Under the pieces are notes generated by a model that saw nothing but the letters and a program-made list of their open reading frames with translations, was not told where the DNA came from and did not search any database. Below, piece after piece: positions 28,313-37,743 of a stretch of 64,000 nt of DNA; position 1 is the stretch's first letter; each line of letters begins with the position of its first letter. The stretch spans positions 62,001-126,000 of the forward strand of contig AMFN01000005.1 in the NCBI GenBank assembly GCA_000302695.1, in the 5' to 3' direction. This DNA comes from Enterobacteriaceae bacterium LSJC7. Lineage in GTDB: Bacteria > Pseudomonadota > Gammaproteobacteria > Enterobacterales > Enterobacteriaceae. The position numbers and the translations under genes were made by a program.

Positions 28313-28666
28313 ATGCGCCACGTTGTGCTTCTCAGCCTTACTCTGCCCTTACTCCTCAGCGCCTGTCAGCAGCGCGCACCACAGCCCGCTACCGAGGCCC
28401 AGCGCCAGCAGGTCGCATCAGTGATTGCCGGTACGCGCTATCTTAAGCAGCAATGTGGATACCGCGATTTACCGGCCGATGGGCAAATCGAACAGGCCGC
28501 CTACCGCGCCGCACGCGAACGCGGCTGGACACCGTCGGCAGACATCGCTCCTTACAGCGAGCAGCTTTATCAGCGCCTGCTGCGTGACACCACGCCGCCT
28601 GCCAGCCAGTGCGCTGAATTTAGCGAACTGTTAAAACCGTTTATTGCCACACTGCCAAAAGCGTAA
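28313..28666 (+). CDS. gspS: Type II secretion pilotin lipoprotein GspS (PulS/OutS type)
   Basis: A 117-residue lipoprotein: signal peptide, then lipobox LLSAC with the lipidated Cys at 18 and Gln at +2, which allows outer-membrane sorting. The mature part resembles the PulS/OutS pilotin family (VIAGTRYLKQQCGY, two further cysteines, SQCAEFSELLKPFIATLP near the end), which escorts the secretin GspD to the outer membrane. The start at 28313 is set by AAGGA 7 nt upstream. It lies at the far end of the gsp cluster, convergent to gspO. The family call rests on motif recall and on context. Confidence 0.78.
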   Translation: MRHVVLLSLTLPLLLSACQQRAPQPATEAQRQQVASVIAGTRYLKQQCGYRDLPADGQIEQAAYRAARERGWTPSADIAPYSEQLYQRLLRDTTPPASQCAEFSELLKPFIATLPKA

Positions 28667-28773
28667 TCAGCCAGGCGGCGCACCAGGCGCGGTTTAACAC
28701 CCGCTTCCTACGCCGCAGCCAACCACGCGCTGTTGTGCTCATCACGCTCAAATTGCTGCAACCGCTATAACGG

Positions 28774-29580
28774 TTAAAACCACACCGCCGCAGGCTGGGT
28801 GATAACCCACCAGCCCGCCAGCGCCAGACAGGGGCCAAACGCAAACGCCTCACCGCGCGCAATACGCCCGGTAACACGCAGCGCCAGCATCAGCACAATG
28901 CCCAGTAGCGATGCCGACAGCAGCAGCAGCGGTAGCTGTTGCCAGCCGCACCAGGCACCCAGCGCGGCCAGCAGTTTAAAATCCCCATAGCCCAGCCCTT
29001 CACGCCCGGTAAACAGTAAAAAGGCCTGATAGACGCCCCACAGCGTAAGCCAGCCAGCAACAGCGCCCAGCACCGCATCCTGCAACGGCACAAACGCACC
29101 GTGCAGATTGGCCAGCAGGCCCAACCACAGCAAAGACAGTGTAAGGACATCAGGCAGCAGCATATGCTCAAGATCGATGCTCAGGAGCGCAATCAGCAGC
29201 CAGCAGCAGAGCGCCAGCATCAGCGCATCCAGACCCGGCGGCCAGCCCAGCGCAATCCAGGCCGTGCACAGCGCGCTCATCAGTTCAGTAAGTGGATAAC
29301 GCCAGCCGATGCTGCCACCACAGTGGCGACAGCGCCCACCAAGCCACAGCCAGCTCAGTAGCGGGATGTTGTCGTAAAAAGCAATGGTGTGGCGGCACTG
29401 CGGGCAACACGAACGTGGTAAAAACAGATTAAAACGTGGCGGGAAACCATCCTGCACCGGTAAACCTTCGGCGGTAGCGGTCTGGCGTGCCATCATCACC
29501 GGCAGACGCCAGATAACGCAGTTCAGCACGCTGCCAGCCATCAGCCCCAGCACAAACATGCCTGCCACCCACAGCATCAC
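28774..29580 (-). CDS. gspO: Prepilin peptidase/N-methyltransferase GspO
   Basis: Inner-membrane aspartyl protease that cuts and N-methylates the pseudopilins GspG-K. The 268 residues have about seven to eight hydrophobic segments, the zinc cysteines CPQC and CRHC, and the two catalytic aspartates in SIDLEHMLLPD and GYGDFKLLAALG. It overlaps gspB by 4 bp (ATGA) and is the last gene of the operon. Confidence 0.95.
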   Translation of the reverse strand: MMLWVAGMFVLGLMAGSVLNCVIWRLPVMMARQTATAEGLPVQDGFPPRFNLFLPRSCCPQCRHTIAFYDNIPLLSWLWLGGRCRHCGGSIGWRYPLTELMSALCTAWIALGWPPGLDALMLALCCWLLIALLSIDLEHMLLPDVLTLSLLWLGLLANLHGAFVPLQDAVLGAVAGWLTLWGVYQAFLLFTGREGLGYGDFKLLAALGAWCGWQQLPLLLLSASLLGIVLMLALRVTGRIARGEAFAFGPCLALAGWWVITQPAAVWF

Positions 29581-30038
29581 GGCATGTCCTCATCGTTAAT
29601 GACAATGCTGTCAACGGCTCCACCTGGCCAGTCCCACATGGCATCAAGCTGCATCCGGCGGCCCAGTGAATGAAGCACCAGCGCGGTAGGGTCAATGGCC
29701 GCGACCTCTTCACCGCAGGGCAGCGTGTCCCCTTCCCGATACTGTTTGCCATTAAGCGTGACGCTGCGCTGCGCTGGCGCATCTGCCCAGACGTGGGCGC
29801 TGTAGCGTAGCGGCAACAGCGTATTGTCATCACAGACAGGGCCGACGTTTTCATCGTCCCTCACCTGCTCGCGAGATGCCGCCGGGAGTGCGTGGCTACG
29901 CACGCTATCTGCCGCAGGGCGGTGCCAGGCCTCCCACAGGCCCGATGCTATCCAGCCAAGCGTAAACAGCAGCACGCCATAAAACACCAGCAGCCAGGCC
30001 GGGATGCGATAACCGCTCAGCGGCGGTGAAGAGTCCAT
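29577..30038 (-). CDS. gspB: Type II secretion accessory protein GspB
   Basis: A 153-residue protein with one N-terminal membrane helix (about 14-33), a periplasmic linker, and a C-terminal GspB/PulB domain (VTLNGKQYREGDTLPCGEEVAAIDPTA, cut short here) like the HR-type fold of GspC. GspB proteins work with GspA or alone in secretin assembly. The gene lies between gspN and gspO, overlapping both (22 bp and 4 bp); in pul and out clusters gspB-like genes normally sit outside the C-O series. No gspA is present. Confidence 0.82.
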   Translation of the reverse strand: MDSSPPLSGYRIPAWLLVFYGVLLFTLGWIASGLWEAWHRPAADSVRSHALPAASREQVRDDENVGPVCDDNTLLPLRYSAHVWADAPAQRSVTLNGKQYREGDTLPCGEEVAAIDPTALVLHSLGRRMQLDAMWDWPGGAVDSIVINDEDMP

Positions 30039-30763
30039 TTTCCTGATACCTCCATTGTGCGTTGCCCGTCCGGCGCAGGGCGCGTCACGCTATTAATCAT
30101 CTGCGGCCAGGGCGCAGGCAGCGCATCCGTTGGCCCGGTCTGGCCTGAAACACGGTATTCGCCGCTGTAATCCAGGCTGCCTTGCGCGCTAAACGGCAGC
30201 GGGGCCAACGCCTGGCGCAGCACACCGTGAATCCGTTGCCCCTCGCAGCGCAGAGTAAGCTGCGGCTCACCGAGCGCGAGCCCCTGCCCTAACGCTCCTA
30301 ACCGTGCCTCATGCCAGTCCAACTGGCCCTCCAGCGCCAGACACGCCGCGGGCGTCATGCGCAAGGTTTTAAGCGTGAGGGTCAATTCACCCTGCGCCTC
30401 AAGCGGCAGCATCACGCCAGAGAGGGCCAGAAGCGGTTGTGCATCGGCCGTCAGGCGCGCATCCGACACCCGCCAGCTTCCCAGCCAGCCGATGTGTGCA
30501 TTGCCCTCAACAGGGCCGCCCTGAGCCATAACATAAACCCCTGGCAGGCCGTTATACCAGCCCCAGCGCCAACTTACGTCTCCTGAACTGATGTTTTTCC
30601 AGCGCAGGTTCAGTAACTGACCGCCCCAGACTGTACCGGTTACACCGCTCGTCGAGATGTGTTCAGGCAACAGCCGCACCACCAGGCGCGCAGGCGCGGT
30701 AACCGCCAGTGCCAGCAGGTAGAGCAGCAAACACAGTGCGCCGTAACGCCACGCTTTTTTCAT
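30017..30763 (-). CDS. gspN: Type II secretion protein GspN
   Basis: A 248-residue inner-membrane-anchored protein with one N-terminal helix (MKKAWRYGALCLLLYLLALAV, cut to 20 residues: MKKAWRYGALCLLLYLLALA) and a periplasmic beta-rich domain of the GspN/PulN type (SGVTGTVWGGQL, GSLDYSGEYRVSG). GspN is dispensable in many T2SSs. ATG at 30763 is preferred, as it sits directly after the gspM stop (TGAGATG); ATG at 30775 is the longer option. Confidence 0.86.
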   Translation of the reverse strand: MKKAWRYGALCLLLYLLALAVTAPARLVVRLLPEHISTSGVTGTVWGGQLLNLRWKNISSGDVSWRWGWYNGLPGVYVMAQGGPVEGNAHIGWLGSWRVSDARLTADAQPLLALSGVMLPLEAQGELTLTLKTLRMTPAACLALEGQLDWHEARLGALGQGLALGEPQLTLRCEGQRIHGVLRQALAPLPFSAQGSLDYSGEYRVSGQTGPTDALPAPWPQMINSVTRPAPDGQRTMEVSGKWTLHRR

Positions 30764-30764
30764 C

Positions 30765-31211
30765 TCAGTGCACATCCAGTAACAGGCTGGCGCTCACGCT
30801 GCCGTCCGCTGGCGTTTTGCCCTGCATGTTAAGCTCCTGCACCTTCACCACGCCCTGCTCCTCCAGTGCCAACAGCCAGCCCAACAGCGCATCGGCATTT
30901 GCCACGCTCACCGCAACCTGTAGCTGGTTATCGCTGCGCTTCACCGACGCCAGCGTGATGCCCTGCGCGGTTGCGCGCTGGCGCAGCAGGTTTTCAATGC
31001 TCGCCCTGTCCACACGCGCTGGCAGACGCACCATCTGTGCAGACAGCGCCGCCAGCCGGGTCTGGCGCTGCGCCTGGAACTCCAGCGCGCGCTGTAGCGG
31101 CTGCCAGAGCAGGAGCCAGACCGTCAAAACGCCCAGCACGGTGGCCAGCACCACCAGCAATCGGCGCTCGCGCACCGTGCGCTGCTCCCAGAACGTTCGT
31201 AGTCTGTTCAT
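30765..31211 (-). CDS. gspM: Type II secretion protein GspM
   Basis: Inner-membrane assembly-platform protein that binds GspL. 148 residues: a short cytoplasmic start (RTVRERRLL, typical of GspM), one helix (about 19-36) and a ferredoxin-like periplasmic domain. The start at 31211 overlaps the gspL stop (TGATG); a GTG at 31214 is an alternative. Confidence 0.9.
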   Translation of the reverse strand: MNRLRTFWEQRTVRERRLLVVLATVLGVLTVWLLLWQPLQRALEFQAQRQTRLAALSAQMVRLPARVDRASIENLLRQRATAQGITLASVKRSDNQLQVAVSVANADALLGWLLALEEQGVVKVQELNMQGKTPADGSVSASLLLDVH

Positions 31212-32341
31212 CACGACTCATCCTTAAGCGTGAGCAGAAATGCGCCGTCACGCTGGCGCTCCAGGGTAAAGGCCTCGGCAAGGCGCTGCTGCGCCCGGGC
31301 AAGCCCTGCGGCCTCGCCGTTCAACACCAGCCGCAGCGCCGCGCTGCGCCAGCTTAATTCACGCACTGTCACGCCCTCCGGTAACGGCGGGAGTGCCGCC
31401 ATCCACTGGGCAAATTCACCGCCGCGCTGTTGCGCCATGGCCCGGCGCACCACGGCCTGCCAGTTTGCCTGCGACTCACCGGGAAAACGCGCGCTAAACT
31501 GCTGGCGTACCTGCTGCTCAAGGGCGTCACCCTGGTGCGTCAGTTGCCACAAACCCAGCCCTTGCCAGGCAAACAACAGCACCAGCATCGCGCCCGCCGC
31601 GTACAGCGGTTGCTGCCAGGCCCAACGGACGTGAGAAACCGGCTTTGGCAACAGCGAGAGGTCAGCGCGCACGGCCTCACGCGCCAGCAGCATGAAAGCG
31701 TCCGACTGTGGCTGCACCTGCCAGTCGCTACAGCCCGGTGGAGCATCGCCGTAGCAGCACACCGGCCCTTCACCAGGGCATTCGCGCTGGCGCGCAGAGA
31801 TCCACAGCGTGAGCCAGTTATCATCAACCTGCGTCCCCTGCCAGCCTGCGGTACGCACCAGCCAGCCATCGCGCCAGCGCAGCGCCGACGGAGCGTCATC
31901 ATGCAGCGGCAGCGCAAGCGCATCGGGGATAATTTTCTCAAGCCTGAGGCTTGCTGCCTGAAACGCTGCCTGCCAGCGCGTCAGCTGCGCCTGCTCCAGC
32001 GCGGCAACCCAGATGTTTTCACCTGCGCGGGCCAGCGGCACCGTCACCATGTGCTCCATCGTGCCAGCCAGTTTTTCTTCCACGAGCCAGGGCAGCGCGC
32101 GCAGTCCCGCTGCATCATGACGACCCGGCAGATGCACACACTCAATCGCTAACGCGCTCACCGGCACCAGCAGGCAACAGGCGTCATCCGGGTAGCGCGC
32201 CGCCAGGGTACTAAGCTGTGCCGCCGTTACCTCACCGCGCGCGCCGTCTGGCTCTGCCTGCGCGTTAAGCCGCATCCAGACAAAAGTCTCTTCAGAATCA
32301 CCGACCGCTGCCAGCACCAGCCAGTGCGCTGTTTTACTCAT
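31211..32341 (-). CDS. gspL: Type II secretion protein GspL
   Basis: Assembly-platform protein coupling the ATPase GspE to the membrane. 376 residues: an actin-like cytoplasmic domain (LVPVSALAIECVHLPGR; WLVEEKLAGTMEHMV), one membrane helix (about 243-260) and a periplasmic domain (ELSWRSAALRLVLNGEAAGL). The start at 32341 (MSKTAHW) overlaps the gspK end by 4 bp; the open frame to 32365 adds eight unlikely residues. Confidence 0.92.
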   Translation of the reverse strand: MSKTAHWLVLAAVGDSEETFVWMRLNAQAEPDGARGEVTAAQLSTLAARYPDDACCLLVPVSALAIECVHLPGRHDAAGLRALPWLVEEKLAGTMEHMVTVPLARAGENIWVAALEQAQLTRWQAAFQAASLRLEKIIPDALALPLHDDAPSALRWRDGWLVRTAGWQGTQVDDNWLTLWISARQRECPGEGPVCCYGDAPPGCSDWQVQPQSDAFMLLAREAVRADLSLLPKPVSHVRWAWQQPLYAAGAMLVLLFAWQGLGLWQLTHQGDALEQQVRQQFSARFPGESQANWQAVVRRAMAQQRGGEFAQWMAALPPLPEGVTVRELSWRSAALRLVLNGEAAGLARAQQRLAEAFTLERQRDGAFLLTLKDES

Positions 32342-33258
32342 GGTTCTGCCTCCTGCTGTCGCCACAGCACGCTGATTTTGCCGTTGCTGCGCTGCAACAG
32401 ACTGTGCTGGCGATACGCGACGTCATCCATACTCGCGCTGATATCTACGCTAAAAAATTCGCTGTTAAGGGCAAGGTAACGCCGTTGTCCGGCAAGAGGT
32501 TTCAGCCCGGCAAACGCCGCCTCCAGCGTCTGCCAGCCCGCATCAGGGCGCTGGGCTATCCAACGGCGCACGTCCTCGTCAGTGATGTCGTCAGAAAGTG
32601 CGGCCACCAGCGGCCAGCGCTCCGCGCTCAGCGTGTTGATATTGAGCGCCAGGCTCTGCACCGGCAGTGCACACAGCTGTGGGCGCAGCCGGTTCCAGAT
32701 GTCGGCACTCACGCCGCGCACCTGGCGCAACTCGCTCACGTCCCACATGAGTTGTTGTGCAGTGAGATACGGCGGCTCCAGCGCCGCATACTCGCTGTCT
32801 TTTGTGCCCCCGGCGCGCGACTCGTCACCCTCTGTAATCCAGTCCGTTGCCGCCACGGCAATCATCTGCGCCGCCGCCGTCTCAACGCCGTTTAACGTCA
32901 GCAGGCGAATAAACACCGCACGCGCACCGTCATCGCCCAGCGCGTTGAGGTTAAAACAGGCCTGCGCATCGTTGATGCGCATCTGCAACTGCCCGCTCTC
33001 CAGCGGCAGGCTGTTGGCAAGCGTCGCCCAGCGCTGTGAAAGATGGGTGTGACGCATATCGTCCAGCGCATCCAGGCGCAGCAGGCCACCCGCCACGTCC
33101 TCTGCCCCTGCGGCAAACCATTTGCCCTGCGCACGCTGGTGCAGCTGCACGCCGTACTGGAAGCTGAAAAACCAGCGCTCGGTCGCCAGCGCTGCCAGCG
33201 CGACCATTACCGCCAGCAGCAACAGTACCGTCAGCAGCGCCATGCCTTGTTGCCTCAT
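32338..33258 (-). CDS. gspK: Type II secretion minor pseudopilin GspK
   Basis: Tip pseudopilin with the large inserted globular domain. 306 residues. The prepilin signal is RQQG-MALLTVLLLLAVMVA, cut after Gly5; GspK proteins lack the usual Glu5. ACFNLNALGDDG and the two helix-rich blocks of the insert are visible (WDVSELRQVRGVSADIWNRL, 20 residues). Overlaps gspL and gspJ by 4 bp each. Confidence 0.93.
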   Translation of the reverse strand: MRQQGMALLTVLLLLAVMVALAALATERWFFSFQYGVQLHQRAQGKWFAAGAEDVAGGLLRLDALDDMRHTHLSQRWATLANSLPLESGQLQMRINDAQACFNLNALGDDGARAVFIRLLTLNGVETAAAQMIAVAATDWITEGDESRAGGTKDSEYAALEPPYLTAQQLMWDVSELRQVRGVSADIWNRLRPQLCALPVQSLALNINTLSAERWPLVAALSDDITDEDVRRWIAQRPDAGWQTLEAAFAGLKPLAGQRRYLALNSEFFSVDISASMDDVAYRQHSLLQRSNGKISVLWRQQEAEP

Positions 33259-33845
33259 GTGCCCTCCGCCAACAGGAAACGGCGCGTGACCGTGGTTCCC
33301 TCACTCAGCGTCAGGCTGACTTCAACCGCCTGCGGCAGTGCGCCGTCGCCCTGCCAGTCGCGCCGCCAGTCGCCCTCCACCCAGTAGCGTAGCCGCAGCG
33401 CGCTTACGCCATTAAGCAGGCGTCGGTGATGGGCGTCGCTGCCAGCGGGCATATCCGGGTAATCAAGAAAAGCGCGCACCAGGCTTTCGCTCTCCACGCG
33501 GTACGCCACGCGCTGTAGCCGCGAGCGGGCCAGCGTGGCGCCGGGGTTAAGCCAGCCCGCATGGGTAAAGATGAGGCTGTCGCTGCCACCACGCCCGATA
33601 ACAGTTCGCGGCGACTCACCGCCGAGCGCGCCCGTTGTGCGCACCGGGCGCGGCAGCATGGCAGAAATATCGCGCTCCATTATCGCCAGCGCATGCTGGA
33701 TTTGCGCCAGCCGGCTGGCGTGGCGCGCTGAACGCTGCTCCAGCGCCATGCCCTGATACAGCACGCGGTTAGCCATCAGCCCCAGTAGCGCGAAAACGGC
33801 CAGCGCCAGCACCATTTCCAGTAGCGTAAAGCCGCGCGCCTTCAC
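33255..33845 (-). CDS. gspJ: Type II secretion minor pseudopilin GspJ
   Basis: A 196-residue minor pseudopilin with signal KARG-FTLLEMVLALAVFALLG (Glu at +5). The start is GTG at 33845, overlapping the gspI stop as GTGA; upstream in-frame starts would put about 18 extra residues before the type III signal peptide. Similar in length to PulJ. Confidence 0.92.
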   Translation of the reverse strand: MKARGFTLLEMVLALAVFALLGLMANRVLYQGMALEQRSARHASRLAQIQHALAIMERDISAMLPRPVRTTGALGGESPRTVIGRGGSDSLIFTHAGWLNPGATLARSRLQRVAYRVESESLVRAFLDYPDMPAGSDAHHRRLLNGVSALRLRYWVEGDWRRDWQGDGALPQAVEVSLTLSEGTTVTRRFLLAEGT

Positions 33846-34213
33846 TTTTGCACCACCCAGGTTTGTAGCGTGGTTACTGCCGTACTGTCGCGCTGCCACG
33901 GCTGGGCACTCACCTCAACCTCCAGCACGCGCACGCCTGGCTGACCGCTTTCAACGCCGCGCCAGCGCCAGTACCAGGTTTGCCCCGCCTGCTCGCTTTC
34001 TCCCTGGGTCCAGCGCAGCGCGGGCCAGACGTTCTGGAGTTTCAGCGCCACCAGCTGGTTTTCTGCCACCGTATCGGCCCAGTATTTATCTGCCAGCCTG
34101 CCGGTGCCGCTCGCCAGTTGCCCAAGGCTTTGCAGCAGCGCCAGCGCCGCCAGCGAGAAAATCGCCAGCGCCACCAGCACCTCCAGTAATGTCATGCCCT
34201 TAACGCGCGTCAT
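33842..34213 (-). CDS. gspI: Type II secretion minor pseudopilin GspI
   Basis: A 123-residue minor pseudopilin, signal VKG-MTLLEVLVALAIFSLAAL with Glu at +5. The start at 34213 (MTRVKG) lies inside the last codons of gspH (14-bp overlap). The longer frame to 34246 would lengthen the leader for no reason. Confidence 0.92.
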   Translation of the reverse strand: MTRVKGMTLLEVLVALAIFSLAALALLQSLGQLASGTGRLADKYWADTVAENQLVALKLQNVWPALRWTQGESEQAGQTWYWRWRGVESGQPGVRVLEVEVSAQPWQRDSTAVTTLQTWVVQK

Positions 34214-34688
34214 CACGCAAATCCGTAGCAACGGGCCAGCCGTCATGGTCCGGCGTCACCTCAACCACCGGCTGGCCGTCGTGCACATAGCGCAGACGAA
34301 ACGGCGTCATGTCGCCGCCGGGCAGAATCAGCACCTGCGGCGCGTTGCCGCTGACCTCACCGGCGACATTCAGCGTCAGGCTCCAGCCGTCGGGCAATGC
34401 GTGCTCGTCGGCCCCGCCCGGTAACCGCAATGGCTGCCAGCGCCCCTGCCGCCAGCTTTTTAGCTGCCAGTTTCCGGCCTGCACCTGCAAACCGTACAGC
34501 CGCCCGTCCAGCGCCGCCAGGCGCGCCAGCCCGCTCAGGCGCTCTGCCAGCCGCTGCCCTTCCTGCTCTGCGCGATAGTGCTGCCCCGGCAGCGTCGCCA
34601 CCACCATTGTCGCGCTAAGGCTTAACAGCAGCAGCACCAGCATCACTTCCAGCATCGTAAAACCCTTAGCGCGCCCAGTTGGTAACAT
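34200..34688 (-). CDS. gspH: Type II secretion minor pseudopilin GspH
   Basis: A 162-residue minor pseudopilin. The leader MLPTGRAKG is followed by FTMLEVMLVLLLLSLSAT, with Phe at +1 and Glu at +5 after cleavage. ATG at 34688 is within the end of gspG (23-bp overlap), the only close start that gives a short type III signal; the frame is open to 34814. Confidence 0.9.
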   Translation of the reverse strand: MLPTGRAKGFTMLEVMLVLLLLSLSATMVVATLPGQHYRAEQEGQRLAERLSGLARLAALDGRLYGLQVQAGNWQLKSWRQGRWQPLRLPGGADEHALPDGWSLTLNVAGEVSGNAPQVLILPGGDMTPFRLRYVHDGQPVVEVTPDHDGWPVATDLRDDAR

Positions 34689-35100
34689 CGTCCTGGGTAT
34701 CCGGCTCACCGTCCTGGCCGTTCGACCAGATATCAATCCGGCCATGTTTTCCCGGCTGACGATAGAGGTAGTCATTGCCCCACGGGTCCTGCGGCAGGCG
34801 GCGAATGTAGCCACCGTCAGGATAGTTGCGCGGCACTGGCGTGAGCGTCGGCTTCACCACCAGCGCATCCAGCCCCTGTTCGTTGGAGGGATAGCGGTTG
34901 TTATCCAGTCGGTACATATCCAGCGAGCTTTCCAGCGCCGTGATATCGCTGAGCGCCTTTTGCGCATCCGCTTTGTCTTTGTTGCCCATCAGATTTGGCA
35001 CCACCAGGCTTGCCAGAATGCCGAGGATCACAATCACCACCATCACTTCCAGCAGCGTAAATCCCGCCTGGGTCGACGCCCTTTTCCGGGTTCGCGTCAT
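34666..35100 (-). CDS. gspG: Type II secretion major pseudopilin GspG
   Basis: Forms the periplasmic pseudopilus. 144 residues, signal AG-FTLLEVMVVIVILGILASLVV with Glu at +5 after Gly13. The GspG core is clear (DITALESSLDMYRLDNNRYP, DPWGNDYLYRQPGKHG), and the C-terminal calcium-binding loop (SNGQDGEPDTQDDVTNW) is intact. It lies 17 bp after gspF. Confidence 0.97.
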   Translation of the reverse strand: MTRTRKRASTQAGFTLLEVMVVIVILGILASLVVPNLMGNKDKADAQKALSDITALESSLDMYRLDNNRYPSNEQGLDALVVKPTLTPVPRNYPDGGYIRRLPQDPWGNDYLYRQPGKHGRIDIWSNGQDGEPDTQDDVTNWAR

Positions 35101-35117
35101 CGTCTTACCTCCGTGTA

Positions 35118-36320
35118 TTACAGCGTCATCATGTTGTTGAGTTGCAAAATGGGTTGCAGGATAGCCAGCACAATAAACAGCACCACCGCTGCCATCGCCA
35201 CCACCAGCAGCGGCTCAAACAGGCTAAAAAACAGCGTGGTGCGGGCGTTCAGGCTGCTTTCCTGGTTATCTGCCGCGCGCAGCAGCATATCGCCCAGCTC
35301 ACCGCTGCGCTCGCCGGAGGCGATCATATGGCGCATCATCGGTGAGAACAGTGCGGTATGTTCCAGCGCCTGTTGCAGGCTGGCGCCTTCGCGCACCCGC
35401 TCTTCAGCCTCACGCAACAGCCGAGCAATCTGCCCGTTACTGAGCACCTGCGCGCCAATGTGCATGGCGTCCAGTAGCGGCACACCGCTGTTATATAAAA
35501 TGCTCAGGGTACGGGCGTAGCGCGCGGTGTTCACCTCACGCACCAGCCGCCCGCACAGCGGCAGCTTCAGTAACCCGCGCTCCCAGGCCAGCCGGTACGC
35601 CGGGTTGCGTAAAAGCCGTACCAGCACCAGCAGGCCACACAGCAGCGCCAGCAACAGCCACGGCCCGGTGCTGCGCACGCCGTCGCTAAGCGACATCAAT
35701 AGCCGCGTGGTCCAGGGCAGCGTCTGTTTCATATGAATGAACTGTTCAGCCACCTTCGGCACCACCAGCGCCAGCAGTGTAGAAATTACGCCGATAGCCA
35801 CCAGCGTCAGCACCAGCGGGTACACCAGCGCCTGGGTGAGCTTGCCCTTCATCTGCTGGCGCTGCTCAACGTGCTCGGCCAGGCGCAGCAGTACGCGGTC
35901 GAGCTGGCCGGAGGCTTCGCCTGCCTCCACCAGCGCGCAGTACAGCGAACCAAAAATACGCGGATGCTCGCGCAGCGCCTGGGTGAGCGAGTAGCCTTCC
36001 ACCACCCGTGCCAGCACCGCCTGTAGCACCCGTTTTACGCGTTTTTCTTCGCTTTGCTGGGCCACCACGCCGAGTGACTCGTCAAGCGGCAACCCGGCGG
36101 CCACCAGTGTCGCCAGCTGGCGCATCAACAGCGCCAGCGAGGCGCCGGAAATGCCGCGCTGCAACAAGGGCGCGCGGCGCGGTGGGCTAAGATGCAATTC
36201 CAGCACCAGCAACCCCTGCTCGCGCAGCAGTTGCCCCGCCTGGCGCTCATTTTCTGCGCCGATGCGCCCACGGCGGTTTTTACCGCGGGCATCGCGGGCC
36301 TGATAGCGATACTCAGCCAT
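35118..36320 (-). CDS. gspF: Type II secretion inner-membrane platform protein GspF
   Basis: Polytopic core of the assembly platform. The 400 residues contain two repeated GspF domains (about 65-190 and 270-390; [15 protein letters not shown] and [15 protein letters not shown] are the paired motifs) and three hydrophobic segments, the last near the C-terminus. It starts 1 bp after gspE ends. Confidence 0.97.
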   Translation of the reverse strand: MAEYRYQARDARGKNRRGRIGAENERQAGQLLREQGLLVLELHLSPPRRAPLLQRGISGASLALLMRQLATLVAAGLPLDESLGVVAQQSEEKRVKRVLQAVLARVVEGYSLTQALREHPRIFGSLYCALVEAGEASGQLDRVLLRLAEHVEQRQQMKGKLTQALVYPLVLTLVAIGVISTLLALVVPKVAEQFIHMKQTLPWTTRLLMSLSDGVRSTGPWLLLALLCGLLVLVRLLRNPAYRLAWERGLLKLPLCGRLVREVNTARYARTLSILYNSGVPLLDAMHIGAQVLSNGQIARLLREAEERVREGASLQQALEHTALFSPMMRHMIASGERSGELGDMLLRAADNQESSLNARTTLFFSLFEPLLVVAMAAVVLFIVLAILQPILQLNNMMTL

Positions 36321-36321
36321 C

Positions 36322-37743
36322 TCAGGCGCTCCGGGTGACGCGCGTCACCTCTTCAAGCGAGGTAACACCCGCGTGCACCTGCGTCAGTCCGTTCTGGTAC
36401 AGCGTGTCGCCGCACAGGTGCTGCGCCAGTTCCAGTTCTCCGGCCTCGCGCTGGATGGCGCTGCGTAGCGCGTCGTCCACCCTGAGCAGTTCGTAAATCG
36501 CGGTGCGTCCGCGATAACCGGTAAAATTGCACGCCGAGCAGCCCACCGGACGATACACCACACGGTTGTCCTCCATTACCTCCGGGCGGCGGCAGTGCGT
36601 GCACAGCAGCCGTACCAGCCGCTGGGCCAGCACGCCAATCAGCGACGTTGCCAGCAGAAACGGCTCCACGCCCATGTCCCGCAGGCGCGTCACCGCCCCC
36701 GCCGCGCTGTTGGTATGCAACGTTGAGAGCACCAGGTGCCCGGTCAGCGACGCCTGCACCGCAATGGCGGCAGTTTCCACATCGCGAATTTCGCCTACCA
36801 TCACCACGTCAGGATCCTGGCGCAAAATGGCGCGCAGCCCACGGGCAAAGGTCATATCAACTTTGCTGTTGACCTGAGTCTGCCCAATGCCGGGCAGGTC
36901 GTATTCCACCGGATCTTCCACGGTGAGGATGTTGCGCTCTTTGCTGTTAAGTTCGCTGAGTGCTGCATAGAGCGTGGTGCTTTTGCCCGCACCGGTCGGG
37001 CCGGTTACCAGCAAAATGCCGTGCGGCTGGGCGAGAAGCTGCTCCATTTGCGCACGCAGCCCGGCCGCCATCCCCAGCGAACTGAGGTTAAGGCGCACGC
37101 TGTTTTTATCGAGCAGGCGCAGCACCACGCGCTCGCCATGATTGACCGGCAGCGTTGACACGCGCACGTCAATGGCGCGCCCGCCTAAGCGCAGCGAAAT
37201 GCGCCCGTCCTGCGGCACGCGTTTTTCAGCAATATCGAGCCGCGCCATCACCTTGATGCGCGACACCAGCAGTGCGGCCAGGCGGCGCTGGGGCTGGAGC
37301 ACTTCACGCAGCACGCCGTCCACCCGAAAGCGGATGCTGAGCGAGCGCTCAAAGGTTTCAATATGGATATCCGACGCGCCTTCTTTAATGGCCTCGCCGA
37401 GCATGGCGTTAATCAGTCGAATAATCGGCGCGCCGTCGTCGCTCTCCAGCAGGTCATCCTGCTCCGGCAACTCTTCTGCCAGCGCGTAAAAGTCCGCTTC
37501 ATTGCCAATTTCGGCCATGACTCGCTGCACGTGCGCGCCGCCCTGCTGATAAAGCTCAACCAGCTGGCGCTCAAATATCTCGTCATCCAGCACCGTCACC
37601 TGCATTGGCCCGCCCGCCATACGCCGGGCCTCCTGAAGTGCCGCGCAGGACACCTCTGCCCGGCACAGCAACTGCGCGCCGGTGCCGTCGTGCGTCAGCA
37701 GCACGCCGTGGCGACGGGCATAAGAGGGCGTCAGCATGGTCAT
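36322..37743 (-). CDS. gspE: Type II secretion ATPase GspE
   Basis: Cytoplasmic ATPase powering the pseudopilus. 473 residues, slightly short of the usual 490-500 through a smaller N1 domain. Walker [11 protein letters not shown], Asp box [10 protein letters not shown], Walker [15 protein letters not shown], His box [12 protein letters not shown], and the zinc tetracysteine (CTHC, CSAC) are all present. Overlaps gspD by 4 bp. Confidence 0.97.
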   Translation of the reverse strand: MTMLTPSYARRHGVLLTHDGTGAQLLCRAEVSCAALQEARRMAGGPMQVTVLDDEIFERQLVELYQQGGAHVQRVMAEIGNEADFYALAEELPEQDDLLESDDGAPIIRLINAMLGEAIKEGASDIHIETFERSLSIRFRVDGVLREVLQPQRRLAALLVSRIKVMARLDIAEKRVPQDGRISLRLGGRAIDVRVSTLPVNHGERVVLRLLDKNSVRLNLSSLGMAAGLRAQMEQLLAQPHGILLVTGPTGAGKSTTLYAALSELNSKERNILTVEDPVEYDLPGIGQTQVNSKVDMTFARGLRAILRQDPDVVMVGEIRDVETAAIAVQASLTGHLVLSTLHTNSAAGAVTRLRDMGVEPFLLATSLIGVLAQRLVRLLCTHCRRPEVMEDNRVVYRPVGCSACNFTGYRGRTAIYELLRVDDALRSAIQREAGELELAQHLCGDTLYQNGLTQVHAGVTSLEEVTRVTRSA

